The position numbers were made by a program, and so were the translations under genes. Under the pieces are notes generated by a model, which saw nothing but the letters and a program-made list of their open reading frames with translations, ran no database searches and was not told the origin of the DNA. Shown piece by piece: positions 1 to 10,024 of a stretch of 25,961 bases of DNA (its first letter is position 1; every line of letters starts with the position of its first letter). The stretch lies in contig JPHH03000127.1 in assembly GCA_000750105.3 (NCBI GenBank), forward strand, positions 1-25,961. The letters are read 5' to 3'. Origin of the DNA: Tolypocladium sp. Sup5 PDA-1. Taxonomy: Eukaryota > Ascomycota > Sordariomycetes > Hypocreales > Ophiocordycipitaceae.

Positions 1-840
1 TGGTGTAAGCCCAGGCGGGGCGACAAGTTGCCTCGGGGACAGCCGGTTGTGGCCATCAGGTCTAGCGCTTTGTATCGCTCAGGGACGGAAGCGTCTCAGC
101 ACGCCTTGAAGGCGTCTCTTGGACGTTGCCTGGCGACCTTGCGAAGGTGCGCCAGAGTTGGAGCGGCGTCTGGAAGCTCGGGTTTGACGCACCCTGCATT
201 AGCGAGGGCATCGGCTTGTTCGTTGCCTGGAATACACGTATGGCCGGGGATCCAGCGGACCTGCGTGGCTCCATGGGATGCGGCCAGGGCTTAGAACTCG
301 AGGAACTGCTCCTGGGAAGAGTCGTATGATGTGTCCTGCAGGTATATAGCGGCTGCTAGGTTGTCAAGACAGACGACGATGTCATGGCCGGACGACTCAG
401 GGATTCCGAGAGCGGCTTTGAGGCCTTCCAGGGCACCTGTTGCCTCTGCGTCAAAGACCTCAGCCGGGCTGAGCCGGCCGGAGCCGTTATAGACTGCCTG
501 GCCGCCGCGGTGGACGGTGTAGTCGTAACCGATGGCTCCTTCCTGGGACATGGATCCATCCGAATATACTATGAAAGTGAGGGAAGGGACTGACTCAAGC
601 CATTGGTGGACTCTTCTGCGGATTCCTCCTTAGATCCAGTTTGCATAGGCGAGGTTGGTTGCGCCTGAAGCTTACATACCACGCATTCGAGTATGTGGCG
701 GGCCGCTGTTGAGCAGTGAAGAAGTGGAAGAGATGCTTGGGGTGCCATGGCAAGCATCCGATGCCATGCTGTAAGTGTGCGCTCGCCATGGGTGCGGAGC
801 GTGTGACGATGAGTCTGATCGCCTCATTCTGCTGTGAATC
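1..840 (-). mobile_element. Decayed LINE (Tad1/I-like) ORF2 3' end with RNase H domain
   Basis: This is the C-terminal part of a non-LTR retrotransposon polyprotein, broken by stops and frameshifts. Reading leftward, a weak end of the reverse transcriptase domain (NEAIRLI, about 808-828) is followed in another frame by KLQAQPT. An RNase H domain then lies in one frame from about 640 to the window edge. Its catalytic set is visible: D in IVYSDGS (558-560), E in DAEATGALEG, D in VCLDNLAAA, and the H and D of PGHTCIPGNEQADALANAG. In-frame stops sit at 291-293 (TAA) and 96-98 (TGA). The TAA fits CAA to TAA, a CpA to TpA change typical of repeat-induced point mutation (RIP). RNase H in ORF2 is known for Tad1- and I-type fungal LINEs. 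The element continues past base 1. The RNase H call is secure; the clade is less so. Confidence 0.8.
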
Positions 841-1423
841 ATGGTGGTTACAGACCGAGCCATCGCCTTTTTGGATCGGACGAACAGGAAACAATCACAT
901 ACCACGATAAAGTGACTGTGGCGTTTGCTTGGGGATTGCATATCTGCCAACTAGGAGAGGAGAGGAGAGGAGAGGAGAGGAGAGGAACTCATTGACGGGA
1001 ACTGACAACCGTAGTTGGTTGTGGCGTCAAACAGTAGCCAAGCATGCGACTGGGCGAAACAGGGACAAGCTTGTGCAACTCGAGTTATGCCCTTATCAAC
1101 TTGTTCAAGCATGAGGGTATGTCAACCGGGGCGGGCAGCGCTCGGCGATGAATCCCACTCCAGACAAGCAAACATCTATGTCCACCTTGGGGCGCCGCGG
1201 CTAGAGATCCAATAGAGAGCCATGGACGCCCAGGTTGCAGAGAATGTTTGCCTGCGCCGTGCCTTGATTCAGTAATGCTATTCCAATAAGGCTGTGCGGT
1301 ATGCCTGGTGCTGCATAAGTCCCAACCCAGACGCCGCCCAGAAACCAAAAAGAGAGGGACTGAGAGAGAGAAGCAAACCGCGCTTTCCACAACAAAGGGT
1401 ATACAACAAGCCTCACCGCAACC
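841..1423. other. Gene-free spacer downstream of the iron transporter
   Basis: No credible coding frame was found. The stretch holds an AGGAG pentanucleotide repeat and otherwise unremarkable mixed sequence between the LINE remnant and the stop codon of the transporter gene, so its right end probably carries that gene's 3' UTR. Confidence 0.5.
953..986. repeat. (AGGAG)n microsatellite
   Basis: Nearly seven consecutive copies of AGGAG are directly visible. This is a purine-rich simple repeat with no coding role seen. Confidence 0.9.
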
Positions 1424-2281
1424 TCATCCCGCAGGTTCCGCCGCGCCGCCCACCATATTCACGCACAGCACCGCCGCGCCCGCCGCCAGACTGCCCAAGA
1501 CCAGCATCTGGACGCCCTCGAGCAGGCACCGTCGCCAGCTCCTGTCCTCGCCTCGCAGCACCCAGCTCTTGCCCGAGCCGAAGGCCATGAGCGCCAGCAG
1601 GCACAGGCAGATGCTCCAGCGGAGCGCCAGCCCGACCGTCGCGGCGAACAGGTATGGGAAGAGCGGGATGATGCCGCCGACGACGTACCCCAGCGAGATG
1701 GACAGGCCCGAGGCGACGGGCCAGATGGGCAGCCGATGTTCGGAGGAGGAGGATGCTGCTGATGCGTTTTCTTGCTGCTGCTGCTGGAGCTGCAGGGCAG
1801 CGCGGGCGAGGCCGTCAGGTCGCCCTCGCAGCGCCGCCAGTATGTCTGATATCGCCGATTCGGGCAGCGCCAGGGGCTCGAGGTGGCACCGCACGAGCTC
1901 CTCCTTGCTGACCTCGAGCCCCTTGTCCTTCTCGTCGATGCTCCCGCGGCTGCTGCTGTGGCTGCTGGTGCTGGTCCCGCTGGTGCTCCCGTCGTGGAGC
2001 ATCCCCCTCAGCTCCTCCTCGTCGCCGCCGCCGTCGCCGCGGCTGCTGCTGTGGTGGCTCGACGCCGCGGGCACCTCGTCCAGGACCGACAGGTAGCCGC
2101 CGATGCCCATGCTGATGCTGCCCGCGCAGAGCTCCGCGAGGCCGGCGTAGATGACCGTGTCGGCTCGCCCCAGTGAGCTGAGCCCCGCGGTAAGGGCAAA
2201 GGGCACGGTGAGGCCATCCGAGAAGCCGAGCGTGAAGTCGGACAGGAAGCGGGTGAGGCAGGGGCGGCGTGACTTGGCCAT
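1424..2281 (-). CDS. VIT1/CCC1-family vacuolar iron/manganese transporter
   Basis: This predicted polytopic membrane protein of 285 aa would move cytosolic Fe2+ and/or Mn2+ into the vacuole, as known for yeast Ccc1 and plant VIT1. The first membrane helix carries the family signature (residues 12-36, SDFTLGFSDGLTVPFALTAG), with acidic residues D15 and D22 where the metal and proton pathway lies. A second helix follows (about 40-66, GLAELCAGSISMGIGGYLS). Residues about 70-180 form a long hydrophilic loop rich in Ser, Gly and Asp with a short Gln run; family members carry an acidic cytosolic segment here. Three further helices occupy the C-terminal third (about 183-275). The ATG has a strong context (CACCATGG) and the gene is intronless. 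Length is near the family norm. Iron versus manganese preference cannot be read from the sequence. Confidence 0.9.
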   Translation of the reverse strand: MAKSRRPCLTRFLSDFTLGFSDGLTVPFALTAGLSSLGRADTVIYAGLAELCAGSISMGIGGYLSVLDEVPAASSHHSSSRGDGGGDEEELRGMLHDGSTSGTSTSSHSSSRGSIDEKDKGLEVSKEELVRCHLEPLALPESAISDILAALRGRPDGLARAALQLQQQQQENASAASSSSEHRLPIWPVASGLSISLGYVVGGIIPLFPYLFAATVGLALRWSICLCLLALMAFGSGKSWVLRGEDRSWRRCLLEGVQMLVLGSLAAGAAVLCVNMVGGAAEPAG

Positions 2282-2324
2282 GGTGCGTGTGTGCGCTGGG
2301 GGGTTAGACAGGAGGCGCTGGTGC

Positions 2325-2345
2325 TGGTGTTGGTGTTGGTGTTGG
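2325..2345. repeat. (TGGTGT)n hexanucleotide microsatellite in the 5' leader
   Basis: About three and a half TGGTGT units lie 45-65 bp upstream of the transporter start codon. On the transcribed strand this reads as ACACCA repeats, between the TATA-like element and the ATG, so it may be part of the 5' UTR. Confidence 0.7.
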
Positions 2346-2349
2346 AAGG

Positions 2350-2358
2350 ATATATATG
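2350..2358 (-). promoter_or_regulatory. TATA-like element upstream of the iron transporter
   Basis: An alternating ATATATAT tract lies about 70 bp upstream of the ATG at 2281, a plausible core promoter position. No iron-responsive GATA cluster (HGATAR) was convincingly identified nearby. Confidence 0.3.
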
Positions 2359-4089
2359 TGTAGTCGGTGTAATATAACGTTGCTCCGCGACGCAGAGAGA
2401 CGAGAAGTGGTGATTAAGACATCAAAGTGCTGCCAGCTAAAGATGCGTCGAGCTCGTCGAGGGTTCGCAGAGGCGAGAAAGATGAAGACGAAAACCAGGA
2501 CGATGTTGTGCCACCGCAATTGCAAGCCAGCAGAGTGGTTGTACTGGTCGAGGTCCCCCAACGCTTGGAGCTGCTGGTGCTCACTGCTGTGCACGTGGTG
2601 GTGCACTTGTGTCGTACTTACTGGCCTCAAAGGCGCGAACCAGAAGGTGGCAGTTCCGGCGCAAGTTGGACGCGAGTTGACTGGTCCCATGTCACGTCCA
2701 TCCATCCATATCTCATTTTCGGCTTGGCTTTTGGGCAGGCGCTCCACCCGCGATCACCACTCGCTCCCTCCCCTCCGCACCCACCTCCGCTTACACGTCG
2801 ACACGATGCCGCGTTGAACCAGGCGCCACAGGGGGCGGTACCTCGGACCGCCCAGCTTCCCGATTCTGTCTAATCACGTATCACCTAGACTCTTCGTCTT
2901 CTCTGTCTGTCTGTCCTGCCTCTTTGCCTCTCGTTTTCTCTTACGCCTTATCGGCACGGGGAACCGAGCTGCAGAGGCCAAGAAATCGGTCGACCCTTTG
3001 GGCCACCACCACTACCACCACCGGCTCCAGCATCGGCACTGTTTTCCCGTGGGAGGGTCTATCGCGGAAAGAGAGAAAAAATAGGGAGAAGTGTACTTCG
3101 TGCTATCCTCAGCTGTGCTGGCCACTGACAGAGCCGCAATGTAGCAGGTGGCCTCGTGGTGGCTACGGCCTGCGCGGGAGCGTCCTCGCCCTCGTGCTGC
3201 GCTGGCTGCTGCTTGGGAATGGCGAGCGTCTGATTCGGCCGCCAGGAACAGCACTTGTCTCTGAGTTTCCCAACCCTCCAGGCTCTTCGCCTCGGTCTCT
3301 GCTCTGTGGAAGACGGGATGGGGAATCGGGTGGAGGAGCCCTGCGGGTGCCACCGTGCGAGAGAGGTGGGGGGCGGAGATCACAAGATGAGGCGGCAGGG
3401 ATGGACCTGGAGCGCTGGCGCAAATGAGGACAAGAGCCGACGGCAACGACAGGGGAGTGCCGACGAACCTTGTCCAGGGTTGCCAGTTGCCAGGCCAGGA
3501 AGGTGCCAACTGCCAAGCTGACAACTGGGCTTTCATGCATCGCGGTCCGCCATGTGTGGGGTTCGTGGATAGGCTGTCCATGGCTTACACCCGCCCGGAA
3601 CCGCGTGATGCTGCCGGCTTGGCTGCGCTGGCGATACGATACCGCATGACAGCTTGGCGATCAACAGACGGCCATCCTTGAATCTTCCTCTGGGCGGCAA
3701 GAGGGCACATGCCACGATTCACACACCTCCATTGTTGTTCGTTGTTGTCGTTCTCGTCGTCGACAATGCCATCGATGACGATGTTGTAAATATATACGAG
3801 TACGGAGTACTAACTGCTCCAAGGCAGAGAAAAGAGTAACTGCTCCAAGGGAGAGAAGAAAAGGAACAGCTCCAAAATCAAGGCAGCGTGGCGCGCTTGC
3901 CACAGCGCCACCACTCCCATCTAGACTAAAGGGAAACTTGACGGCTCTCAGCAGGTCTAGGTGCCTCGTCCTACCACCAGGGGCGTCACGGCCGCGTTTC
4001 ACACTCTCGCCTCCTCCCCCTTTCAGTATGGCTACTCATCACTCTCCAATTTTGGCCTCTGCCGGCAGTTGTCGTTTTTGTCAACACAC
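2359..4089. other. 1.7-kb spacer between transporter promoter and phosphatase 3' end
   Basis: No coding frame with recognisable protein character was found. The two longest open frames (2924-3427 + and 3012-3581 -) overlap antiparallel, are compositionally biased and show no domain. The left part should hold the transporter's promoter, with C/T-rich tracts around 2750-2960. The right end holds an imperfect tandem repeat at 3811-3886. Confidence 0.5.
3811..3886. repeat. Three imperfect tandem copies of a 26-27 bp unit
   Basis: The unit starts TAACTGCTCCAAGG and recurs at 3811 and 3837. A third, more diverged copy (GAACAGCTCCAAAATC) begins at 3864. All three carry GCTCCAA followed by a purine-rich tail. 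Role unknown. Confidence 0.75.
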
Positions 4090-5445
4090 TTAGACCACAG
4101 GTGTGTAGCCCGGGGGCGGGTTCAGGCCGTCGGGCACCTCGATGATGTCCTGGTAGTAGGTCGGGGCGTCGCTGTTGGCCCAGGTGTCCTTGATGGACTG
4201 CAGGATTCTCCGGCCCGAGAAGCTGTGGTCGAGCTTCAGATTGGGAGCGGGGAAGCGGGTGTTGCCGCCCATGGAGTTGAAGAAGCCCGCGTACGACGTG
4301 TTCCAGTACCTGCTCTGCAGCTCCTGGGCCGACGACCACTTGCGCAGCTTGTCGCCCGTCTTCTGCGCAACCCAGGCGAACACGTTGGCACCCACGTCCC
4401 AGCGGCCCAGCGTCGGCAGGCCCCAGTTGGCCGAGACGGTAGCAATCCCCGAGTAGTGGTTGTAAAAGTTACTGTCCGAGGTGCCGACGAGGTGCAAGGG
4501 GACGGCGTCGCCCAGGAGAATGCCCAGGACATTGTTGCGATTCGTGTACGTCTCGGTCTCGTCCCACGTAACCAGCACCAGCGTGTTCTGCATAAATTTC
4601 GGGTCCTTGAGGAGCGGCTCCAGGAAGTTGCGGCACCACGTGCCGGCCGTGGTGACGGACGTGTCGTGGCCGTCCGACGTCATGTTGGGCGTGATGAACA
4701 TCCACTGCGGCAGCTTGTTCGCCTGGAGGTCCTTGTGGAAGTCGGAGCGCGACGTGTCAATCATGGACAGGTTCTTGACCTGCGACAGGCGCTGCTCGTA
4801 GTGGGCGACGCTGTCGTGCATGATGGCCGGGTTGTGCTTGCGCACGTAGTCGTTGGCACCGTTCTTCTGGTTGTGGTAGGACACGCCCTCGAAGCCTGAG
4901 TAGGGCATGTCCTCCTGGTAATGGCCCCACGAGATGCCCCTGCTCTCGAGCAGGTCAATCACCGTCGACACGTTGAGCGGCGAGCGGCCAAAGTTATCGT
5001 TATCCATGCCAAAGTAGTCGCCCGCAATGCCGGCCATGTAGTTGGGCTGCGACGGGTGAGTGACGGCGAAGTAGTTGGTCAGCGTGATGCCCTTGGTTGT
5101 GAACCACTTGAAGTTGGCTGCGTCTTCATGTCAGCCTCGTCTTAGACCTGAGAGTCGAGACATCCTGGCTCAAGACTTACGGTCGCCAATGGACAGGTCA
5201 TAGTCCTGGTTCTCAAAGTAGATGATGGCCAGGCGGTCAAAGGCCCTGCCCGGGACGTGGCTCGTCGGGCTGCTCGTCTTGGCCGTGGCAGCAGCCTTGG
5301 CAACACTTGCGGCGCTCGTGGCCGTGTATTGCGTTTCCCATACCGTGGTCGACGTGGTCGACGTGGTGGAACCGGAACTAGGCTTGCAGCTGGCGGCGAC
5401 ACCAAGACTGGCGACGGCCAGAAGGCTGGGGGTTTGGAACAGCAT
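4090..5445 (-). CDS. Secreted acid phosphatase, phosphoesterase (PF04185) family
   Basis: Two exons (5445-5181 and 5117-4090) join in frame across a 63-bp intron (GTAAGT...GACGCAG) to give 430 aa. Residues 1-19 look like a signal peptide, followed by a Ser/Thr/Ala-rich linker (to about 65) and the catalytic domain. The family's metal and active-site residues are visible: E78-N79 in YFENQDYD, the nucleophile region S111 in THPSQPNY, H239-D240 in SDGHDTSV, and D274-E275 in LVTWDETE. Fungal members include phosphate-repressible acid phosphatases of Penicillium and Aspergillus. The likely role is release of phosphate from organic esters outside the cell or in the wall, possibly also acting on phospholipid head groups. 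The splice is supported because it restores DPNFKWFTTKGITLTNYF, conserved in the family. Intact; substrate is inferred. Confidence 0.9.
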
Positions 5446-6593
5446 CTTGGTCCGATCTGCGTCCTCCTATTGCCTGGACAATTGGCAATCCGAGAATCAG
5501 AGGATCGGAGGCTTGACTGACAGAGAGAAGAAAAGGCGCAAGGCAAACAATAACCGCGTGCTTACTTGTCCCAGGAGGGTGGTGATGTTGGTGGGAGCTA
5601 CGACATTGATATGTTCAGCGCCAGGGTCCCCATCCCACATTGCTGTATACGGAACGTAGGTACAACGCAAGTAATTGCCATGGCCTTTTGCTGTCGGGTG
5701 GCTTGGATTTTGATTATCGTGGGCTCCGGTTCGTCGCCCCTTTGCTGCCCGATTCGTGACCCTCGTCATCCCGGATCCCGGCCCGGTCATGTCGTGGCCA
5801 GCCCGCATCTCGGTCACCTTTGCCTTGCTTGTGGTTCCCATGGCTCACTGCCCGGCCAATGTTTGCGGTCTCTGCATCAGAGACTCCGTTGGAACTCTTG
5901 GGTATCGCTCGACACCCCCCTAGCCAGCTGAGAGAAAAAGAGAAGCTGACCAGAGCTAGTGAGATGGTGGGATGGCCCCACCCACATCCGCCAGGCACAG
6001 GCCCCAGCTTCTCTAATTAGCTAGGCCCGAGTGCGGAGGCGATCCTAGGCGGATCTGCGCTGCAAGGTCCCACTGTCCCAGGCGGTTGGTTCCTTTAAGT
6101 TTGAGGGGTCCAGGTCGCTTAATATGCCGAGTCTACAGCACGTTAGGCCTGCCTAAGCTAACGCAACGAGGCAGGTTCGCGAGCAAGCAAGGGAGCCGTA
6201 TCAACTTGGGCTTGTTGGCCAGGCAGGGGTTGGAGTCTTGACAGACAGTGTCGCGTGCCAATTCATCCATCTAGGATGGCCGTTTGTGTCACGCATGTAG
6301 CCAAATGCACCTGCCAAAGGTTAAAGTGCTCACGTTCGGTACAGTAAGCGCGGCTAATAGTGGCGTATTTATGTGGCATTCTGCCCATCGCCCTACGCAC
6401 GTTCTAGCCTTGTTTTCCTTCCATTTTTTCCAACCTTCTTGCGGGGGGCGTGACCGGACCATCACGCGCTCGACCGTCCTCTGAAGCACGACCTGCGGGT
6501 TCCCGGGCTGTGTTGTACGGGGTTCTCCGTACTCGTATGCCCCTGGACGAGTAGGTAGCCATGCTGGGCGATGGATCGCGTGCGGAGCGATAG

Positions 6594-6652
6594 GACCACA
6601 GCCACCGGGCTGAGGCTGGCAGTGACGACGTCGACCACAGCCACCGAGCTGA
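6594..6652. repeat. 20-bp direct repeat, 39 bp period
   Basis: GACCACAGCCACCGGGCTGA at 6594-6613 recurs at 6633-6652 with one change (G to A). Function unknown. Confidence 0.8.
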
Positions 6653-7230
6653 AAGCAGGCTTTCAAAAAGCCAGGCCGTGTTGCTGATAGTCAGGTGCTA
6701 AGGCGGCTGTTCAGCTCTCTCTAGCACAGCAACAAGAACATGTATGGACGGAGGGGCGGGGCGTCGTACCGCACCGCCTCCGTGGCTCCGTCAACACCGA
6801 ATCCCCACATGACGAGTGGTGCACGTGGTTTCGGAGCTGGGGTTAACGTGGAATTTGGCAAATAAACGGTTCCAGCCAGCACTCTGGTTTGGTGCTGCTG
6901 CTAACCTGGAATGGGCACTTGCAGCCATGAAGGATAGTGGCTGAAAATGGAGATGTTGACCTTCCCAACACGAAGTGCTAAACCCGCGACTCGACGGTTC
7001 CCGGAGTGCCGACGGATCCGGATTACTCGCTAACTCTGGCACAGGCGGTACAAAGACTCAGTCGCCTTTCGAGTAATTAACCCTGCCCATTAACCAAAGA
7101 TAAGGCGTGGACCTGATAGTGCTGTGGCTGTTCTGAGTCGCTTAAATGTCTTAAGTTATATGGAGTCTTAGTACTTCGTAGGCCAAGCGATATAGCGAGG
7201 CATGAAAGTCCCTGAAACCGGGCCAGACCA

Positions 7231-7586
7231 ATGTTACTGTGCTTCCCGTCTAATGTCACTGTGTTTAGTCCCCATTAACTAAGTAGTGGAGTATTTTCGT
7301 GCCCGATTGGGAATTTCAGACAGGGGCCTGCTACTGTGATGTATACTCGCTTTCAATGGAGAAGAAGATACGTATCATGCTTAAATTACTAAAAAGTATT
7401 TCTTCTCTGTCGGTATTATTAAGAGCGTGCGGGAAGTTGCAAATCTACTATTTGCAACGACGTTGCGCGTTAAATGGCCCGACCTTGCTGTAAGACAGAT
7501 AGTGGGATACAAATGGTGCTTGTCGCCGTGCATAGAAAGCAATGTGCCAGTGACACAGTGACATTAGTCGGGAAGCACAGTGACAT
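7231..7586. mobile_element. MITE-like element with 34-bp terminal inverted repeats
   Basis: The left arm (7231-7264) is the reverse complement of the right arm (7553-7586) at 32 of 34 positions. Weaker similarity extends about 11 bp outward on both sides. Within each arm an 11-bp word (CACAGTGACAT or its one-base variant) occurs twice, 22 bp apart. The 288-bp interior is AT-rich, has no open reading frame of note, and contains a perfect hairpin at 7436-7458 (GTTGCAAAT arms, 5-bp loop). Size and architecture suit a non-autonomous DNA transposon. No clean target-site duplication was recognised, so the superfamily is open. Confidence 0.65.
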
Positions 7587-7772
7587 CAGTGTGGCTCCTA
7601 TCTACACCAACCTCACCAAATCCTTACATGTAGTTATCAGCCCAAACGCAGAGTCAAAACAGAAACGGACGCTGTACAGTATGGGCTTTGAGGAGATCAT
7701 GACAAAGCTTGGGAAATGTAGTATAGATCAGCAATAGTTACCCTTTCGGCTCAGCAGCCGGGCGTAATCAAT

Positions 7773-7787
7773 TGTGTGTGTGTGTGT
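7773..7787. repeat. (TG)n dinucleotide run
   Basis: Seven consecutive TG units are visible just upstream of the secreted-protein gene region. Confidence 0.8.
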
Positions 7788-8168
7788 TATATCAGCCCAG
7801 CCAGTATATGGAACTTCGACCGGCAGCCTCTCCATCTGGACTCGTTCAGCATTCGACCGAGGCGCGACATACACTGGGTCTTTCGACTTTCATTAAACGG
7901 GCAGGTCTTCCCCCGCGCTGAAGATCGACATCCAGCAGCCGGAACATCCCTGTTGTGCCGCACACCCGTGCTCCATGGCGCGACAAGCAGACCGGTGTCC
8001 AAGACACTTAAGATGAAACATACAGATCACAACTGCCTATTCCATTCCCAGGCAACCTCCTCAATATCTCCTTGTCCCGGTGTGATGGCAATGTCTTTTG
8101 ACAAGTGCAATTCGTGCAACGTTCCAATGTTGCACACGCTGAGATCCTCCACTTGCCAGCACAAAGCG

Positions 8169-8176
8169 TATAAGTA
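8169..8176 (+). promoter_or_regulatory. TATA box of the secreted DUF3472-like gene
   Basis: TATAAGTA lies about 120 bp upstream of the ATG at 8296 and is followed by a CT-rich stretch (8181-8191), the usual arrangement at strong fungal promoters. Confidence 0.45.
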
Positions 8177-8295
8177 TCGTCTCCTCCGTCTACTTAGCAC
8201 TGTCTTGTACGAAGGAGCCGCACCCCCCACCCTGCTCTCAATAGCATCTTCATAACTGTTTCGAGCCGCAACCTACCCTACGAAGCGCAACGAAA

Positions 8296-9018
8296 ATGAA
8301 GCTCACCGCGGCAATCTTGGCGTCGTATGCGCCATCACTCGGACTCGCCCTAGTCGGGAATGACTGGTCGTTCTCCAGTGCCCCCTCTGACGGCCTAAAC
8401 GATATCACGTTCCCCTTCATCATGGCCAATGCTCCACACACCGCTGGCTTCTACTTTGCCCAACAGTTCAACTTCAATAACGTTGACAACGTCGGCTACA
8501 CCGGCCTGCAGCCCAGGAGCAACTCCAACCGCAAGAGCGTCATCCACGCTGCCTTCTCTTCATTCCAGAATGGCACAACGACTACAAACCCCAACTGTCA
8601 CGACGGTGCTGATGGGGGTTCGGGTGTCAGCTGCGCCGTTGACATCCATGGAGACTATAGTCACACCTATAACCTGGTTATCGAGAATACTGGGGGCACC
8701 ACATGGAGGGGGACGCTTGTTGACACTGTTACGGAAGGCTCGACTGTTGTCGGAGAGTGGACGTTGCCATCTGGCGCGGGAGCGATCATGAACGGGCAGG
8801 GTGGCTTTGTCGAGTACTATCCCTGGAATGGGGAGCCTTCACACAGCTGCACTTCTTTGCCTAAGACTCAGGTCTTCTTTGGAAATCCCACGTCCAACAC
8901 GAGCGGGGCTAGTGGTGGCAAGGTCACCAGTGTCTACGAATATGGTGACTGCGTGGGCAAGGCGGGATACTCGGCTACCCAGTCTTCGTCCGGCTGGAAC
9001 ATCGAGGTCGGGTTTTAA
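8296..9018 (+). CDS. Small secreted protein, DUF3472-like
   Basis: This intronless gene encodes 240 aa. The N-terminus (MKLTAAILASYAPSLGLALV) has the charge and hydrophobic pattern of a signal peptide, so secretion is likely. The mature part has the layout FYFAQQFNFNNVDNVGYTGLQ, then a Cys pair around GSGVSCAVD, then two more Cys near the end (HSCTS, YGDCVG). The YxGLQ core preceded by an aromatic beta strand and followed by FSSFQN resembles the DUF3472 family, often found on secreted carbohydrate-related proteins. That assignment is from memory of the motif. Function is unknown; cell-wall or host-interaction roles would be guesses. The start is supported by an A at -3, the TATA box and the absence of upstream in-frame coding. 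Confidence 0.8.
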   Translation: MKLTAAILASYAPSLGLALVGNDWSFSSAPSDGLNDITFPFIMANAPHTAGFYFAQQFNFNNVDNVGYTGLQPRSNSNRKSVIHAAFSSFQNGTTTTNPNCHDGADGGSGVSCAVDIHGDYSHTYNLVIENTGGTTWRGTLVDTVTEGSTVVGEWTLPSGAGAIMNGQGGFVEYYPWNGEPSHSCTSLPKTQVFFGNPTSNTSGASGGKVTSVYEYGDCVGKAGYSATQSSSGWNIEVGF

Positions 9019-9358
9019 GTTCTAGCGAGTCGGGCAGTGAATTGCCGATTGCCGGCGTCAGTAGTTTCTCGAAGTTATCCCAGGTCCCTTTCCATACGTA
9101 TATATTTCAATGCATACACATAGCGCGTAGCGGACTCGTGTGCCATCAGTTAGACAGCTTTCCAAGCGGCATGCCTGTTGAGCGGCCGTTGTCACGGCCT
9201 CCCTGTTTCTGCATCAGGTGCAAATTTCTGCGTACCATTTCTGCGTACCTTGGCTGCTGCTCAGCAAGTTACGGACAGAATTAAAGTAGTGTATTCATAG
9301 GTCGATTAACCGTAATACTGGTATCACTAAAGGCATCTTCTATCAGGTTGCAGCGGCT
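9019..9358. other. Spacer downstream of the secreted-protein gene
   Basis: This contains the 3' UTR of the preceding gene and otherwise unassigned sequence up to the stop codon of the LOR fragment. No gene seen. Confidence 0.5.
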
Positions 9359-9609
9359 CTACTTCTCATTGTTCTCATCCAGCGCAATGCACAGCGCAAC
9401 CATCAGCGCCACGTCAACGCCAGGCGCGACGACGAGTGCGTAGGTCTGCTGGCCCCCGAAATCTCGCGGCCGCGCAGTAGTTTGCGGTCGATGCGCGCGA
9501 CGACTGCTCCTGTGTTCCTGCACACGATATCGGCCGAGGTATCCATCCAGTTGCCGCTCATCGTCAACGTCTCGGCTTGGCCGCTGGCCGATTGGAACTC
9601 TGCTGTCGC
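9359..9609 (-). pseudogene. C-terminal fragment of a LURP-one-related (Tubby C 2) protein
   Basis: About 84 codons match the last third of the fungal LOR / Tubby-C-like family: TLTMSGNWMDTSADIV, then VARIDRKLLRGRE, then QQTYALVVAPGVDVALM, then IALDENNEK and a stop at 9359-9361. A frameshift in the C run at 9453-9457 separates RGREISG from GQQTYAL. The N-terminal two thirds are absent, because upstream the sequence switches to an unrelated Myb-like gene. The fold is known as a membrane-associated beta barrel of uncertain function. Truncation plus frameshift makes this a pseudogene. Confidence 0.8.
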
Positions 9610-9610
9610 G

Positions 9611-10024
9611 TCACAAGCTTGCTAGGCTGAGACTAGCAAGCTTGTCCTTGCGCTCTTCGTCCCACTCGCTTCGTCTTTCGAGATAGTTTTGGTAGTGAAG
9701 TCGGCAGCTGATTGCACTTCGGCCCGGTATTCGCTTGGAAACATCCTCCCACTTCATGCCACTTCCCCTGAGCTCGATGATGAGGCTGTCCTCCTCAGAC
9801 CACCTACTCTGCTTCTTGGCCGGACGGTCAGACTCTAGAGTGGACATGTTGCTCCTTGTATTGGGCATCAGGTTGGACGCTACAGGCTGAGCGACTTGGG
9901 CGGGCGGTCGCCCATGAGCAGAAGCCGGAGCTGCTGGTCGTGGCACGGGCGCCGGTCCGGGTTGATGGATATACGCGGGAGGATCGTTTGAGTCGGAGGG
10001 CTTGATCAAAGTGCTTATATCCAT
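9611..10024 (-). pseudogene. Myb/SANT-like DNA-binding protein, truncated at its C-terminus
   Basis: The open frame of 137 aa starts at a true ATG. A Pro-rich linker (residues about 13-50) precedes a Myb/SANT-type domain (residues about 72-127): QSRWSEEDSLIIEL, GSGMKWEDVSKRIPGRSA, CRLHYQNYLERRSEWDEE. Intact fungal relatives, as I recall them, continue after ERKDKLA into a second helical block (ARLYERFKPEMW). Here the frame runs instead into seven unrelated residues (SLSLASL) and a stop that coincide exactly with a perfect hairpin and the LOR fragment. The DNA-binding domain is nearly complete, so a short protein might still bind DNA, but truncated duplicate is more likely. Confidence 0.75.
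9613..9645. repeat. Perfect 13-bp inverted repeat at the Myb/LOR junction
   Basis: ACAAGCTTGCTAG (9613-9625) and its exact reverse complement (9633-9645) flank a 7-nt loop. The right arm is native Myb coding sequence (KDKLA). The left arm is therefore a snapped-back copy added at the breakpoint. Confidence 0.95.

Larger units (their letters stand above)
5446..8168. other. 2.7-kb divergent intergenic region
   Basis: This lies between the phosphatase (-) and the secreted protein (+), so both promoters should be here. No coding frame is convincing. It contains a 20-bp direct repeat (6594-6652), a MITE-like inverted-repeat element (7231-7586) and a TG dinucleotide run (7773-7787). I found no clear CACGTG phosphate-response site near the phosphatase start. 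Confidence 0.5.

Noticed and set aside
1308..2096. 262-codon plus-strand open frame
   Set aside because: Antisense shadow of the iron transporter; low-complexity Ser/Pro runs only.
3012..3581. 189-codon minus-strand frame and overlapping 167-codon plus frame (2924-3427)
   Set aside because: Mutually overlapping, biased composition, no domain, no promoter or splice support.
3961..4899. 312-codon plus-strand open frame
   Set aside because: It is antisense to the acid phosphatase exon 2, is Arg/Val-rich without domains, and arises from codon bias of the real gene.
6144..6157. Small TTAGGC/GCCTAA palindrome suggesting telomere-like repeat
   Set aside because: A single copy, not the fungal TTAGGG array; chance palindrome.
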